Shown: positions 49,901 through 64,000 of the stretch, piece after piece
Layout: each line of letters begins with the position of its first letter
Numbering within the stretch: position 1 is the first letter of the stretch
Source of the DNA: Dermatophagoides farinae
Taxonomy: Eukaryota; Arthropoda; Arachnida; Sarcoptiformes; Pyroglyphidae
Direction: 5' to 3'
NCBI RefSeq assembly: GCF_024713945.1
Contig: NC_134681.1
Location: 1,364,001 to 1,428,000, forward strand
Length of the DNA stretch: 64,000 nt
Notes under the pieces: generated by a model
What the model saw: only the letters and a program-made list of their open reading frames with translations
What the model was told of the DNA's origin: nothing
Database searches by the model: none
Made by a program: the position numbers and the translations under genes

Positions 49901-52684
49901 ACCAATTCATATTCATTTACAAACAGCAGTGAGAGAGAGAAAATACCAAACTTTATTGTTGATAATAATGAAAAATCAAGAGTATTCACACACACACACA
50001 CACACAAGAGAATGCTTTGGATTACATTATTAATAAATGAATGAATGAATGAAGTCGAGTTCATTTCCAATCAATTTGTATGTATCTAATATATTGGTTA
50101 ATTTGAAAAAATTTTTCTTTCTTTTTTTTGTTGTTGTTGTTGTAGAAGAAAAAAAAAAGTTTGAATGACACTCGACTATGTGTATTTGGGTATAGACTGA
50201 ATAATTTCGAAATGATTTTTTGTTGTTCCGCTCTCTCTCTTTCTCTCTCTCCAGTAATAATTGCAATAAAAAGCCCTTAGGATACATCAGTAGTATTGGA
50301 TTAGCTGAATTTTTTTTTCGTTCAGAATTCACAATGTAATGTACATTTTAAATTCTGTAAGAATATCAACAACAAAAAAAAATAAAATGAATGAACCAAA
50401 AAAAAAATGGAGAAGAAAATTGAAAAGTTTGAGTTTTTTTCTCTTTCTGAGTACCATGGAATCGAATCAATTCAACAACAAGCATCCGTATGGAATTTTT
50501 TGTGTTTTGTTTTTTTTTGGTTATTTTTAAAACAAAATGGCTCCGGTGTAGATTCTTTTTGTTGTTGTTTGAGAAAATATTCTGATTCCGTGTTTTTTTT
50601 TTTTTTTTTTGGTTGTTCTGGAATTCATTCAATATTCAATGATCAAAATTTATAATCATCATGTTTTATTTAATATAATACCGTTGTTTTTTGTTGTTGT
50701 TGTTGTTGTTGTTGTACAGCAACGAATAACAAGAATTTTTGTTTGACTGATTTTTTTTGTTTTGTTTTGTTCTAGTCCTTTGTGAATTTCATTTTGTGGT
50801 TGACATCGAATGAAATTTTTTTTTTGTTTCCATTCTTCATGTTATTTCGATTTGAATGTAAAAAAAAATCTAAATTAAACTTTTTTTTTCAATCAATTCT
50901 GAAAAAAAAACAAAGTGAACCATGAACATAAGCATCATATCTCGTAATAAATAAATGAATAAGAATAAAATCCCAGAATCAAGTACAGAATATATATATT
51001 CTGTATGTGTACAGTACCAGTGTAGAACGAAAAACCAGAGAATCTGAATAACCAAGTGAATGAACGAAAAAAAAAGTATTAACAACAACAACAACAACAA
51101 CAGAAAAGAAAGGTATACATATTTTCTGTACTCTTCTCCATACAACAAAAAAAAAGATGGTAATAATAAATAATAAATAACATCGACTTGAGAGAGAGAG
51201 AGAAAGAGAAAAAAAATCCAACTTTCATTTTTGCCATTATATTAACCCAGATAGATATATCTTATACAGAATCCCAGAATATTTGCTGTGTTTGTGGGGG
51301 ATGATGATGATGATGATGATGATGAGCAAAAACCAGGGAAAGATAGCGAAAATAATGATAAATGAACATATTTTTCGGGTGTGCGTGTATGTCGTTGTAT
51401 GTATGTATGTATGTGTCGAACCATAGGACCCTTAGGAACATTGAACATATTATATGAATGTTTTTTGTTTGTTATTTCAAACATGAATGTTTTTTTTTTA
51501 TAATAAACAAAACCGATGATGTTCTCATACTACTGATTGAATGTGAGAGAGAGAAAAAAAAATTTTCAATTTATCGCTACTGAATTACAGTTGTATATAT
51601 ACGAAAAAAAACAGATTCTTTTTTCTCATTTACCAATTTCAGAGAATTTCAATGAAATGAAGGTATTTCTCCGTAAAAAATAACTGAACCAAAAAAAAAA
51701 ATCAATTCCAATTAGAATGTTGTTTTGTCATTATAAAATTCCAATTTCCATTTGATTAGTTTTCATCTACATTTCTTTATTCTATACACGAATTTCATCA
51801 TAGAAAAAAAAACATTCATGTGTCCAATTTCTTTCATGAAACATATAGACACATCTTGACATTTTGTTGATGGCTAAAGGAAAATGACCAAAAAAAAAAA
51901 AAAAAAAAATACCAGAAAAACAAAACAAAACCAACAGAATAACAAAAAAAAAATTTTTTTTGGTAGAAAAACACCATTGTCCTGGTGGTGGTGGTGGTGA
52001 TGATGATGGTTGTTGTGTGTAAATCGAAAGATATGGCCAAACATTTTCATCATGGATGCGGCACCAATTTTTTTTTTTTTTTTTTTGGTTTTCACATTTG
52101 ATGTCGTCTTGGGATTTGAGGTTTTTTTTATCACTCTCTCTCTATTACCGTATTTTTTTTCGACTTTCATACCCATCATCATCATCGTTATTATCAATGT
52201 GTGAACTTGGCCCGAATGTTTTTTATTTGCCTTCCTTCATATATCATGAAAATTGTTTGTGGATTTTGTTTTTTCCATATTGGCCAGTTGTATTTTTCTT
52301 TTTTCTTCGTTTTGTTTTGTTTTGTTTTTTCACTTTACACAGTTGAATGATTTCAAATAAATGGCCATCGATTCTAATAATAATAATAATAATCGATTGA
52401 AACTCTTGGAAATTCGAGTGTTGTTGTCGTTGAATCAAAGGAAAAAAAAGAAATGAAAACTTTTTTTTTTATTTTTTTGCTGTTGTAGCCATAGTTGTTG
52501 TAGTGCACATTATTTCCATTTTTCATTTTCAAAAGAATAAAAAAAAAAGAAACCAGAAATTTGAAATCATATTCTTCTCAAATACTGTAATATATGAGAC
52601 TATTATTATTATTGACAATGACCAGAATAAACAATTGATGATTGTTTTTCAAATGATCAATAAATCGGTTTTTTTCCATTCATC

Positions 52685-52712
52685 GTACTTATAAATTCAC
52701 ATTTATAAGTAC
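52685..52712. repeat. Perfect 12-bp hairpin
   Basis: GTACTTATAAAT at 52685-52696 is exactly complementary to 52701-52712, with loop TCAC. Confidence 0.85.
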
Positions 52713-54440
52713 ATCAGCATCAACAACAACAACAAAAACCAATAATAATTGCCTGGGTAAATATTTGCCAGTCTCTAAAATGAAGAAAAAAAAAATAATA
52801 AGTTTGTATCGAATAACATTCAAAATGTTTAGTTTGTTCAGTTTGATGATCTGATGATGGAAAATGAAATTAAAGATGTTGTTGACGATGATGATGATGA
52901 TGATGATGATGATAATACTCACATTCATCTTTTCATTTTATTTTACCATCTTTTAGGTGATAAATACAAATGACAATTGTCATTTTTTTTCACTATATAA
53001 TACATCTGTAATTTTAATACATGATGATCTTGATCATTTGAACGGATGTTTGTTGCTGTTCAATATGTGGCCACATTCAAATTGGTCACACACACACACA
53101 CACACACACATTTATATGTGACTATCAAATGGCAACGTTCTAAATATCATCACAAACAATTGTGGAATGTGAAAAATCGAATCGGATGCACTGATATTCA
53201 TATATTATCATTACGATGTTGATGATGATGATGAAACAAGTGTGTAACGATGACATTTAAATGTATATAATAATAATAATAAATGGCTTTACCATGGTCA
53301 TTTGTCATTTTTTTTTCATTTTGTATTTCATTTTCAGTTTGTAGGCTAGAGAAAAAAAATTTTTTTTTTTCAAAACACTGTGATATGATGATATATACAA
53401 GTGTCTGAGTGTGTGTGTCTCAGTGTGTTTATCCACTTGAAAATTGAGAAAAAAAAATGTTAAATTTTTTATTTATTTATTTTCCATTCAAACCATGATG
53501 AAAAAGAATTTCATATTTTTCTTTCTTCGTTTTTTTTTTTTTTTTGGTCCATGCCATGTTGGTAAGATGAAATTAAACAAAACCTCCTGTGGTGTATGAA
53601 CGTGTCAGGTGATGTTGATGGTTGTAATTCATTTCATTTCGTCATCACATGTTACACTATTGAGTTAATTGAATTGTTGTTTGTCACACATTGGGATTCT
53701 TGGATTTTTTGTGTTACTTGTAATATTAGAGTAGTAGTAGTGGTGGTTAAACCAGAATGAACCAGAAAAAAATGTAAATTTTTTTTTCTGGATAACCACA
53801 TAACGGTGGTATAAATGACATGTCCTGTTTTGGTCAAAATTTTTACAATTTTTCTTTCACCTATTGTTGTGGCATACTGTTCCAGTTGTTGTTGATGATG
53901 AAATTTGTTTTTTTTTCTTTGAAAATTCAAAATTTCAACCGAGTATTACAATTTTTTTTCTGACCAAACAACGACAACGACAACAACAGCAACAACAACA
54001 ACAACAACAACGATTTACTATTGCAGTGGAATTATGATGATGTTCCAGATTTTTTTTTCTCTTTAATATTTCTGGTTGACCAAATTCTGTAGCCTGTACA
54101 CAAGCTGTTCACAAGTAAGCATCAATTTCGTTTTTTTTTCTGCTAGATTGACAAAAAAAAATAAATAAAAAATAAAAAAAATAAAGAATTTTTCGCTCTT
54201 GCTGGCCTTCACCACTACTTGCTGCTTTATTTTCAAAATGTGTGTGTGTGTCTGCTGCCTGAAGTCTCACGTTTAGTCCATTCATTCATTCAATTCAATT
54301 CAATTCATTCATTCATTCATCCAAAGAATTCAAGATCTAGGCTTTATTTTATTTTTTTTTTATTTTTCTGGCCATTTTGCATTCTTCAAGTCAGTTAAGT
54401 TTAGTATTTTCTTTATTTTGCTTTTCATTCTTAGTTTTTC

Positions 54441-54441
54441 T

Positions 54442-54479
<38 letters not shown>
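54441..54479. repeat. (ATC)13 microsatellite
   Basis: 39 uninterrupted bases of ATC, the longest of the many ATC/GAT runs that characterise this window. Confidence 0.95.
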
Positions 54480-57400
54480 GGTCGTCGTCAAAGTAAATTG
54501 GAAAATTCAATTCAATTGAAGATGAGGATGAGAATGAGAGAGAGAGAGAAAAAAAAAATTCTGTACTACGACTACCAACACGCCATAAACATTTTGTTGG
54601 TTATTATTATTGTTTGTCTTGTTTTTTATTTTCTTCTTATTTTTCTTCTTCTTCTTTCATTGTTTCCACTGTTTATTGTTGCACCGGATGTGTACACCGA
54701 AAAGATGAAATAGAATTTTCTCTATTTTTTTTTTTTTTTTTGGTGAAAATTCTAAGAATTCTTTATTTGTTTTCATTTCTCCCATTACTTTTGGATGAAA
54801 ACAAGAATAAAAACAAAAACAAAAAAAAATTTTAAACCATAAAATGTTTGAATTTATTTGTATTGGCCATTTTGGTGGTTAGTATTTTCATTGATGTTTT
54901 GTATTCGTTTTGTTTGTTTGCAACACAGAATTTTGTTTTGTTGGACCAAAATAATAATCAAATTTGGTATGCAAAATAATAATTTCATCATTGAATTTGT
55001 TAGAAAAAGTTTCAAACAAACAACAACTGGATACAGAATTTGAAATGAGAAATTTGTGTGTGTGTGTGTAAGTGCGTGTGTGCTACATACTGATACAACA
55101 TTAACCATGATGATGATGATTATGTGTGATTGAAAATCGATCAAATGACAATTTTGTATGCCGTCAAAAATATTATTCTTGTCAAAATGAATTATTTTTT
55201 TTTCTCGATTCTGTCTGGTATATAATAATAATAATATTATTATTTTTTTTTCTCTGGTCTGGTATAATATTCATTGTTCTTCAAATATATTATCATTATA
55301 TTCCTAGGATGACGATGATGATGATGATGATGATAATAATAATCAACGAGATGAGCAAATATTTGCTTTAGATTTTGATCATCATCATCATTATAATCAT
55401 CATCAACATCGTCATCGTTATTGTTTGTCATCAATATCAATGTGAAAATTTTTTTTTGTATTTTGTATTTTGTTTTGGCGATTCCCAATATGCTTTAATG
55501 GTCATTTTTTCTGCTGTTGTTGTTGTTGTTGTTGTTGTTGTTGTAGTTGTTCAATGTTCCCATAATTTTTATTTTGTATTTTATAAGTTGATTCTAGTCA
55601 TCTACTGTTGTTGATACATTTTCATCAATTCTCATTGAATTAAAGCTAAAAATTATTTCTACTATTGGACTTGACTTGTGTGTGTGTGTGTCCATGGTCT
55701 GTTGGTTGACAGTCGGTCGGTCGGTCGGTCAGTCGTTTTGTTTGATTGTTTCCAAATGAATTGATGACAATTCATAATGTATATGTTTTGCTACTTTATG
55801 CGACTAGGCACACAGACAGACACCATAATAATATTTGTCATCATCATCATCATCATTTATTGTTTGAGGTTAGTGTCGTTTTTTTTCGAAAAAAAAATCG
55901 AATTTAATCAACTTGAATTGATTCAAATTGGTACATTGACAATAATTCAAGATTATTTCGATGTGTGGTAATAATGAAAATGACAATAAATTTGAATAAA
56001 GAAGAAGAATGAAAAAAAACACATAAATCAGTCAATAAATAACAATATGGTGTTTAAATTGAATTTCAAAATTGTCAACTTTTTTTTCCTGTATAGTGGA
56101 TCACTTTGACCTTTGATCATTTGAATTTTGTTGTTATCGATGTTAAATGAATCGATGATTTATTCAGTTCGGGTCAATTGCCTTTATTATTATTTTTGTT
56201 TCAATTTCAAACACACAATTCTTCAATATTGATTGATACTATGGCCATCGAAATCGATAATAAATATTTCTGTTCATTTTTTTTTCATTGGAAAAACACC
56301 AAATAAATAAATAAATAAATAACGGTCAAATAGTCAATGCGGCAATGCGGTGGTGGTTGTTTTCTCATGATTTTTAATGGTTTTTTTTCTGATGATTTTT
56401 GTTGCTGTTGTTGTTGTTGTTTCGCTTCAACATATACTGACGAATTGATTTATTATCTTTGACGTTGAACTTTTCATTTTCTCTACTCCATCGTACATGG
56501 TGGGATTCAAAGGGTCTGGCTTTTTTTTCGTTGCTGCTGTTGTCGTTCATTTTTCTTTCTTTTTTTTGGAATAGAATGGAATCCAATTCAATGTATCGTA
56601 GTATCATAGTCGTTGATGTTGTTGTTGATGATGATGATGATAATGATCATAGCCATTCATCGTCATCGACATCTTTTTGATAATCATTTTTTTTCACGTT
56701 TCATAGAAGCAACAACAACAACAACAAAAAGAAAGAAAACCTTTGATGATTGTTATAATGTATGTATGTATGCATTCTATAATAAAACATGTAGAATCGA
56801 CAAAGTAAAAGCTCACATACACACACACACACACACTAATAAACATTTGATAACTGCAATGCAGTAATATTCATTTTATCTTTTCACTCTATACACGATT
56901 GATATATTGGACCCAAGTTGCAATATTTTTTTTTTGGTACATTCTCTCTCTCTCGCTTTCACTGCATGTGTATGTAGCAAATGATGCTTGATGATGGTCA
57001 AAAATGGACAAAAATAATTTCATCGAAAATTCATTCAATGAGTCATCCTTGGCCAATGAATTAAATGTCCTATGAAAATATCCATATCATATAATAGAAT
57101 ATCGTTGCTGTTACTGTTGTTGTTGTTGTTGTTGTTGTTCAACAATTCTTTCGATGATCATTTACATCCAAAAAGAATTCAAAATACTTGATAAATAGAG
57201 AAACGGGATAGATAAATATAATAATAATGATGATGATGGTGAAGAGAGGTCATAGGGTGATAGTGGAACGAAACGAAATGGAACAAAATGAACAAGAATC
57301 AAAAAAGAGAAAAAAAACCTCGAGGACATATTGATAAATGATCGGGAAGATTTTTTCCTTTCCAATGAAATTTCAATACGTTCCAATTTGTGTGTGTGTG

Positions 57401-59577
57401 TGTGTGTATTATTATTTTTTTTCTAGTGACAATCATCAACAGACACTTGGTATGATCCAAAAGAAAAAAGAACAAAAAAAATGTGGCAAATATATTTTTT
57501 CAATGTTACCAGCAAATAAATTTTGATAGTAGCATAAATTTTTTTATTTTTCTATATTTCGATTTTGGAATTTTCTGTTTTTTTCTTCCTACCGAATTCA
57601 ATTCATCGCTGTTGTTGTTGTTTATTTGATGGTGGCTCAACTGAGGTTTTTTTTCGCATGCAGTCTGTGTGTGTGTTTACGATTGGTTTTTAGATTTTCA
57701 TTTAGAATTATTATAGAATTGTAATATTTATGAATTCGCGTGTGTGTGCGAGTGTATGATGTAAAAGAGAAATGACCATTTGTCACGCATGTTTGACATT
57801 ATTACACACACACACAACAAAAACTGAACATTTGCACATTGGCAATTTGGCTGCTAAAAATTTTTTTTTTCTTTCATTCACATTTCTCATCACCACCACC
57901 ACCACATTTTTCCAATTCATTTCAATTTGAAATTCCACATTTTTTTTCTCTTTCATCATAATCATCGCTACAAGTTCATTTGGTGTTTTTTTTTCATTTA
58001 CTTGTTTTTGTGGCCATCAGAATTATTTTTTCTTTTTCTTTTTTTGTTTCGTTCTCTCTTTTCAATCTAGTCTTCTACGCTATGTACGCTGGCTAGATCA
58101 AATTATCATTATAATAATCAACAACATCATTATTGATGTGTATAATTGTCAGTCATAGAGGTCAAATTTGAGGTCAAAATTCAATTTTTTTTTCTAAGTG
58201 TAGTATAATGATGATAAATAATGAATAGAATTTGTTGATTGATTGTAAATCACTGTATTATTTCAACATCACCATCATCATCACCATCATTGATTGATTC
58301 TGTCTTTTTTTCTGCTCTCTCTATCTCTCTTCTGCTTTTGAGCAAACAAATAATTGAAATCTTTCAAAATCAATCACAAAATCTTGAATTTTTTTTTAAC
58401 GCTCTTAAAAAATTATTCATCATCATCATCATCATAAGATTCTGGCATTTAAGAATTGATTTGAAAAGAGATCAAAAAAAAAAAAGAAAATGCCAGACAA
58501 CAGTCAATATGGCCAAAAAAACATTCATTATGATTGAGATTGTGAAACAAGATGAAACGAAAAAAAAACCAGATATTTCCTACTTAACAGATATAAATGA
58601 ATATAAGCATGTCATTCGTGTTTTTTTTTCTTTTCTTTTCTGACTAATCATGACGATGATGAATACCGGGACCGAATTCGTTTTTCTTTGTGGATCTCCA
58701 AAAAAGAAAAACCAGCTAGTTTTCTGATAATTTAAATTTGAAAAAAAAACAAATTCCATTCAAGATGTTCAATGATGATGATGATGATGACGAACATATG
58801 GTGTGTTACATACCATTGATTGTCTAGGAAAAGAATTTTTTTTATGCCCACTTTATAACAATAACAAATTTTGATTATAAATAAAAAAAAAATTTTTAAG
58901 TGGAACAAATCCAAATCAATTCATGATGATGACGATGATGCAAGAATTCTTTTTTTTCTTGGCATGAATCCTCCATCGATTTTGATGATGATAATGATGA
59001 TGATGATTATTATTATTATTATGATGTACCGAAATGTACTATTTTTTTTAAATTCTGATTCTGATTCTGAAAATGCTATTTGTCGAAAAAGTTTCATTAA
59101 AAATAAAAAAAAAAAATTTTTTTTTCGATATTTTAAGCTCGGCAAAAGATTGGCAAAAAAAAAATGTGACACACACACATACACACACACACACACAAAC
59201 GAACAAACAGACATACTTATATCTATAGATGATTTTATTTATTTTCAAATTAGAGCCAATTTCTGATCCATCGTGGACACAATTTTTTTTTTTTTTTGAA
59301 GATTCAGTGTGTGTCTGTTGTAAATATTGATCTTGAGTGCCGTGTGTCTGTGTGTGTGTGTGTCCATACGGTTTTTTTTCTCTACATTAATATTTGTACA
59401 AAACTTGGTTTTGTTTGCATCTCAAATGGTTTTTTTTTTGGATGTTGAACAACAACAACAACAACAACAACAACGACGACAACAATAAGCAAAATCCTTG
59501 AACGAAAGAAAAAAAAATTGGAATCCATTTTCACAATTTAGCTAATTGATGTATGTAACCAGATATATTTTCGCAGG

Positions 59578-59601
59578 CTCTCTCTCTCTCTCTCTCTCTC
59601 T
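59578..59601. repeat. (CT)12 microsatellite
   Basis: Uninterrupted 24-base CT run; further CT runs occur at 47436-47452 and 59921-59938. Confidence 0.9.
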
Positions 59602-62600
59602 TCCTGGGACATATCCATCTACTTTTTTTTTGGTCCAAGTCCGTTGAAATTGTTCTAATCAATTCCATTTTTCTTGTTTGTGTGTGTGTGTGTTTGGTTC
59701 ATTTGAAAAGCACCAGATTTAATTTCTTCATTACTCATTTTCTGATTAAAATAATCATCATCAATATGGACAGATTCTATTACAGAAAAAAAATTTCCAC
59801 ATAAAGATCAAATGAAAATTTTTTTTCCCTTAGATTTTCAAAAGCATCCGTTTTAATGATGATGAAAAAAAATACATGGAACCCTATGCTAGTGAATTGG
59901 CTTGATTAGCATTTTTTTGGCTCTCTCTCTCTCTCTCTTTCTTTGTGTGTGTGTGTGATCCATCTTGTTTGGCAGCAATTTTTCTATTGGCCCCACCATC
60001 ACCATCACCATCACGACTACCGTCCTTTTTATTATTGCCCTTGTTGTTGTTGTTGTCATCATTGTTGTAGTTTTCGTTGTTGTTGTTGTTGGTGACAAGC
60101 AAAATGAGTGATATATATTCTAAAGTTCTAGAAAGTCTTTATCTTTAATACAAGAGCAATCCCCTTGTTCCTTCCCCCCAAAAACACACATACACACACA
60201 CACAAAACGACCACACCATGAACATGATGATGATGATTATTATTATTTAGTCAAAAGAATTCGATCACTATTAGAATCTAATTAGATGTTTTCTCTCTGT
60301 CTTTTTCTGTCGTATTACGATGTACTGGGTGGATTTTGATTCAATTCGATTTTATTCCATATTATTCTATGCTCCATGTTAGTCTTTCGCTGTTTTTCTC
60401 TCTTTTAATCGAATGAATTTGAAACATTCACGAATGATGAAAGTCAAATCAGAATGAATGAATGAATGAAAGAACGAATGGAAAAGAAAGAAAAAAAGGA
60501 TAAAAAAACAACGAAATTTAGATCATACAAACAACAACAACAACAACTGCAACAGCAACAGCAGGATACATACATCGGGACATTGATTTAATTAAAATTC
60601 AAGCACATTCACACACACACACATAAACACAAACAAACACATCCATCTATAACATTGTCGTAATCGGTAGTAGTAGTTGCTGCTGTTGTTGTTGTTTTAG
60701 TTATTCGTCATCATCATCATCAATCGTGTCCAAATGATCTGTGTGTGTGTGTGTGTGTGTGAAAAAGTTGATTACAGACATTGGTCCGAAAAATGAATTC
60801 TGTATATTGTTGATGATGATGATGATAATAATAATGATTCATTTCAAAAGAAATTCACTAGAATTTTAGTATAAAAAAAAGGGAAAAAAATTGTAATAAT
60901 AACTTGAATAATATTTGGGGTTGACAAATCTTGAATCACGAATCATGTCATATCGCAAACACACCAATACACACACAAACATACACACAGAAATTTGAAT
61001 TAAACTGCCACCTTGCTGTTGTTGTTGTTGTTGTTGATGGCCAATATAAAAATTCTGGTTATTAAAATGCCGTTATAGAATTTTGTGTGTGTGTGTGTGT
61101 GTTTACTGATGATGATGATGATGATGATAATGATGTTCATTATATTGAATCATTTGATCCACTAAAGCGCATATTATTTATTTATTTATTCTGTATTCTT
61201 GATCATATTATATGATACTAATATGTGTCATTGCAAGCTGACTTATAGACATTCTGTGTGTGTGTGTTTGTGTATGTAATTTTAGGCTTAAAAAAACTTA
61301 TTATGACCACCACCATCATCAGAAATTATAATAAAAAAAAACTGACCAATAGATGCAGTAATATCGATGCAAATATATGATAAAGTAAATCAATCGATCA
61401 AATCAAATCAAACAAAAATTCAAATTGAAACATTGTAAATGTTTCCAAATACAAAAATCTAATTCTAGTTTAATATTGATTCATCGAACCAAAAATTTAT
61501 CGAACCAAAAAAAAATTAATTAATTCAAATAATTAAATCATCTGCTCCTACTGCTGAAGTGGGAAGATGAATTCTTAGATTTCGTTTTTCTTATCGATAA
61601 CGAAATAACTAACGAATGATGGTGTGGATCAATTGATAAGATGTGCTATACATGTATGTGTGTAGGTGGATCACTATAAAAAAAATAAGGTAGGCAGAGG
61701 CACCCAAATCATCACCATCATCATCATCGATATATCGATGTTAACAAACAACCGCGACGTATGATACACACTACAATATTGTGCGTTTTTTTTTACATTT
61801 AGATTGTAATCAAATGAATGAATGAAAAAAAAATTTGTCAATCTCGAACGCCTACATATGAGAATTTTTCTTGTTTTTTTTTCTCGTTTGACGTTTTTCT
61901 TTTTTTTTCCATTTTCTCATTGTCAAATGACATAACAACAACAACAACAAAAAGAAAAAAACAAAAAAAAAACATGTTGTACACACACACACACACACAC
62001 CCGCCTACATTGATTTGCCAGTTCTGATTTGTCAATTTCAATTCATTGATTGTCATCATCATCAATTCATTGTTGACAGCCATCATCATCATCGTTGTTG
62101 TTGTTGTTGTCGATGTTGACATTTTCAAATTTTTTTTTCATTCTGATTTTATCTCTGAAAAAAAAAATGCAGAAAGATTGGTGAATAAATAATAATAAAT
62201 TTTTTTTTATGATTTGAGAATAAATAAATAAAAATTCATCTTGAAAAATTCTAAAAAAAAAAATGCAAATTAAGATGATGGTGATGATGGTGATGATTAC
62301 GGCAATCTAACAATAAATAATAAAACATTTGTTCAGACGCGCATGCGTATGTTATGTAAAACAAAAAAATGTGTGTGTGTGTGTGTGTGTGTGTGCATGT
62401 GTGTTTGTTGAATCTTGTTGCATTTTTTTTTTCAATGATATATGAAAAATGATGATGAGAAAACACATTTAAAAGAGAGAGAAAAAAAATTTCTAGATTC
62501 GAACATCTGGTTCACCTCGTAAAAGAAAAAAAGAAAAAGAAAATCTAATTGAACGAAAATCAAAACCCAAGGATGAAAAAAAAAAATCATCCATATAGGC

Positions 62601-62649
62601 CTTGAATGAATGAATGAATGAATATGACCCCCTAGTTTAGTTTTCGTTC

Positions 62650-62676
62650 CACCACCACCACCACCACCACCACCAC
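62650..62676. repeat. (CAC)9 microsatellite
   Basis: Nine CAC units, the most GC-rich trinucleotide run in the window. Confidence 0.93.
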
Positions 62677-64000
62677 GATATGTTCAATCCAATTGGTTGT
62701 TTGATTTTGTTTGATTTTTTCGATGTTTTGGGTGGAAAAAAAAAGTTTTTCTTTTCAGTACGGCGGCAACGGCAGTTTGCAGTTTGAAATTTTAAATTTT
62801 TAAATAAAAAAACTTTTTATTATTATTTGCAATCAGAAAAACTTTCGCACTAAAAAAAAAAAAACGTTGAAAGCAATGACTTAATGGCTCGTATAAAATA
62901 TAGCAATATCTTGCTTTTGGTGCGATGTGTGTGCGTGTGTGTCATTGTGTTTATATGGCGTTATTTTTCCATCATTTTCATCATTGAATTTCAATCCGGA
63001 TAGGAGGCGTGAAAATGAAATGAACAAAAAAAAATTGACCGTAGAAAAATAAAAAGGTAAAATTCGTCTTATTTTTACTGTTTTGTTTTTCGTTTGTTTG
63101 TTTGTTTGTTTGTTTGTTTTTGGTTCCACAATGAAACAGACTTTCTGTTTGATTGGAATTGAAATTTTATGAATAATAAAAAGAGAAAAGTGAAATGAAA
63201 TGTGTTTGAATGCAAACAAAAATCTAAAAAAAAAGAGAAAAAATCAAAGTTGACATATATTATCATTACTGTCTGTGTTTGTGTGTGTGTCATATTCGCC
63301 CTTTTTTCCATGAAACACATGGGTAGGTAAAATTAGTAATGCTTGTTTTTTTTTTTTTTTTTTGCTTGAAAATTATATAATCAAATTTTTTTTTTACTAT
63401 TAATATTTGATACACTAGAGTCAGTCAATTTTTTTTTCTTTTGAATTTGTTCAATGCACTCTTGCTGTGTTTTGTGCGCCATTATTATTATGTTTTATGT
63501 ACAATGCACATTCAAACACAATGTTTTTTTTATTGTGAAACAAAAAAAAATTAACTCAGCAATGATGAAGCAAACAGAACAAAACAAAACAAAAAAATAC
63601 CAACCACCAATCATTTGAATTTCGAATTAATAATAGAAAATATATATTTGTATGATGATGATGATGATGATAAAGGGCGGACTTGTGAATATATTTGGAA
63701 CAATCATAATTTCTGAATTGTCCCGGTTCTGGTTTTTCGTAGTTTTTTTCTTGTCATTGTGTGTGTGTGTGTGTGTGTGTGAAACATGAATTTTTGACAA
63801 CAACAACAAGAATATGCACAGGAATATATATAAAAACACGTCAATTAACTGAATGAATTTTTTCCTTTTTTTTCACATATTCCAATGATGAATCAAATTG
63901 AATTTGATTTTTTTTTGTTTTGTTTTGTTTTTATGTTTTGTGAACAGTGATTGTTTCATTTCATTAATGATGACCTATGAAACTGTATGGATGGACCAAA

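Noticed and set aside
53652-53930. Minus-strand frame with mixed composition (YATTIGERKIVKILTKTGHVIYT)
   Set aside because: No domain, no signal peptide, ordinary length for chance in this composition.
56374-56607. Minus-strand frame with protein-like stretch RPFESHHVRWSRENEKFNV
   Set aside because: Only about 45 non-repeat residues, flanked by poly-Asn repeat, with no family resemblance and no paired splice sites; not enough to call an exon.

Overview
The window looks like nuclear DNA of a small-genome arthropod, most likely an acariform (astigmatid, dust-mite-like) mite. The evidence is very AT-rich sequence, short introns (63-225 bp, most under 85) with GTA/GTT donors and T-rich acceptors, animal gene families (AMMECR1, NALF/FAM155, SLC41, beta-glucuronidase, peroxisomal acyl-CoA oxidase 3), and GAT/CAA/TG microsatellites that run into coding exons as poly-Asp, poly-Gln, poly-Asn and poly-Ser. 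The animal assignment is firm. The mite assignment is inference.

Layout. Positions 1-17.4 kb are a gene desert of simple repeats, interrupted only by a degraded Helitron on the minus strand (about 4070-4990), which stands out by its GC-rich hairpins. From 17.56 to 30.18 kb lies a compact island of five multi-exon genes: AMMECR1-like (+), a NALF1/FAM155-like NALCN accessory protein (+), an SLC41 magnesium transporter (-), beta-glucuronidase GUSB (+) and an ACOX3-type pristanoyl-CoA oxidase (-). NALF1/SLC41 and GUSB/ACOX3 are convergent pairs with stop codons 102 and 306 bp apart. SLC41 and GUSB are divergent across about 770 bp. From 30.2 to 40.8 kb there is a second desert. At 40.95-41.80 kb a single-exon gene behind a TATA box encodes a secreted protein of no family I recognise. 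From 41.8 kb to the end is a third desert with the longest microsatellites, (GA)53 and (TG)41.

The five island genes do not form a pathway. They are housekeeping or general metazoan functions: lysosomal glycosidase, peroxisomal beta-oxidation, Mg2+ transport, sodium-leak-channel chaperone, and a conserved nuclear/cytosolic protein. Exon boundaries were placed by hand from reading frame, GT/AG sites and agreement with family sequence. All coding totals close in frame except the C-terminal tail of the NALF1-like gene, which needs two unexplained +1 frame changes.

The more interesting signals are: the NALF1-like tail in displaced frames ending in a hydrophobic segment; the Helitron 3' terminus with an 84-bp tandem of nested hairpins; an Ala-Lys-Leu peroxisomal signal right behind a poly-Gln run; recurrent A-tract/T-tract abutments in one orientation only; several perfect hairpins in the deserts; and AGATGGCG (CTCF/Pho-like) and nuclear-receptor-like motifs. 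I saw no tRNA, rRNA, known microRNA or CRISPR array.
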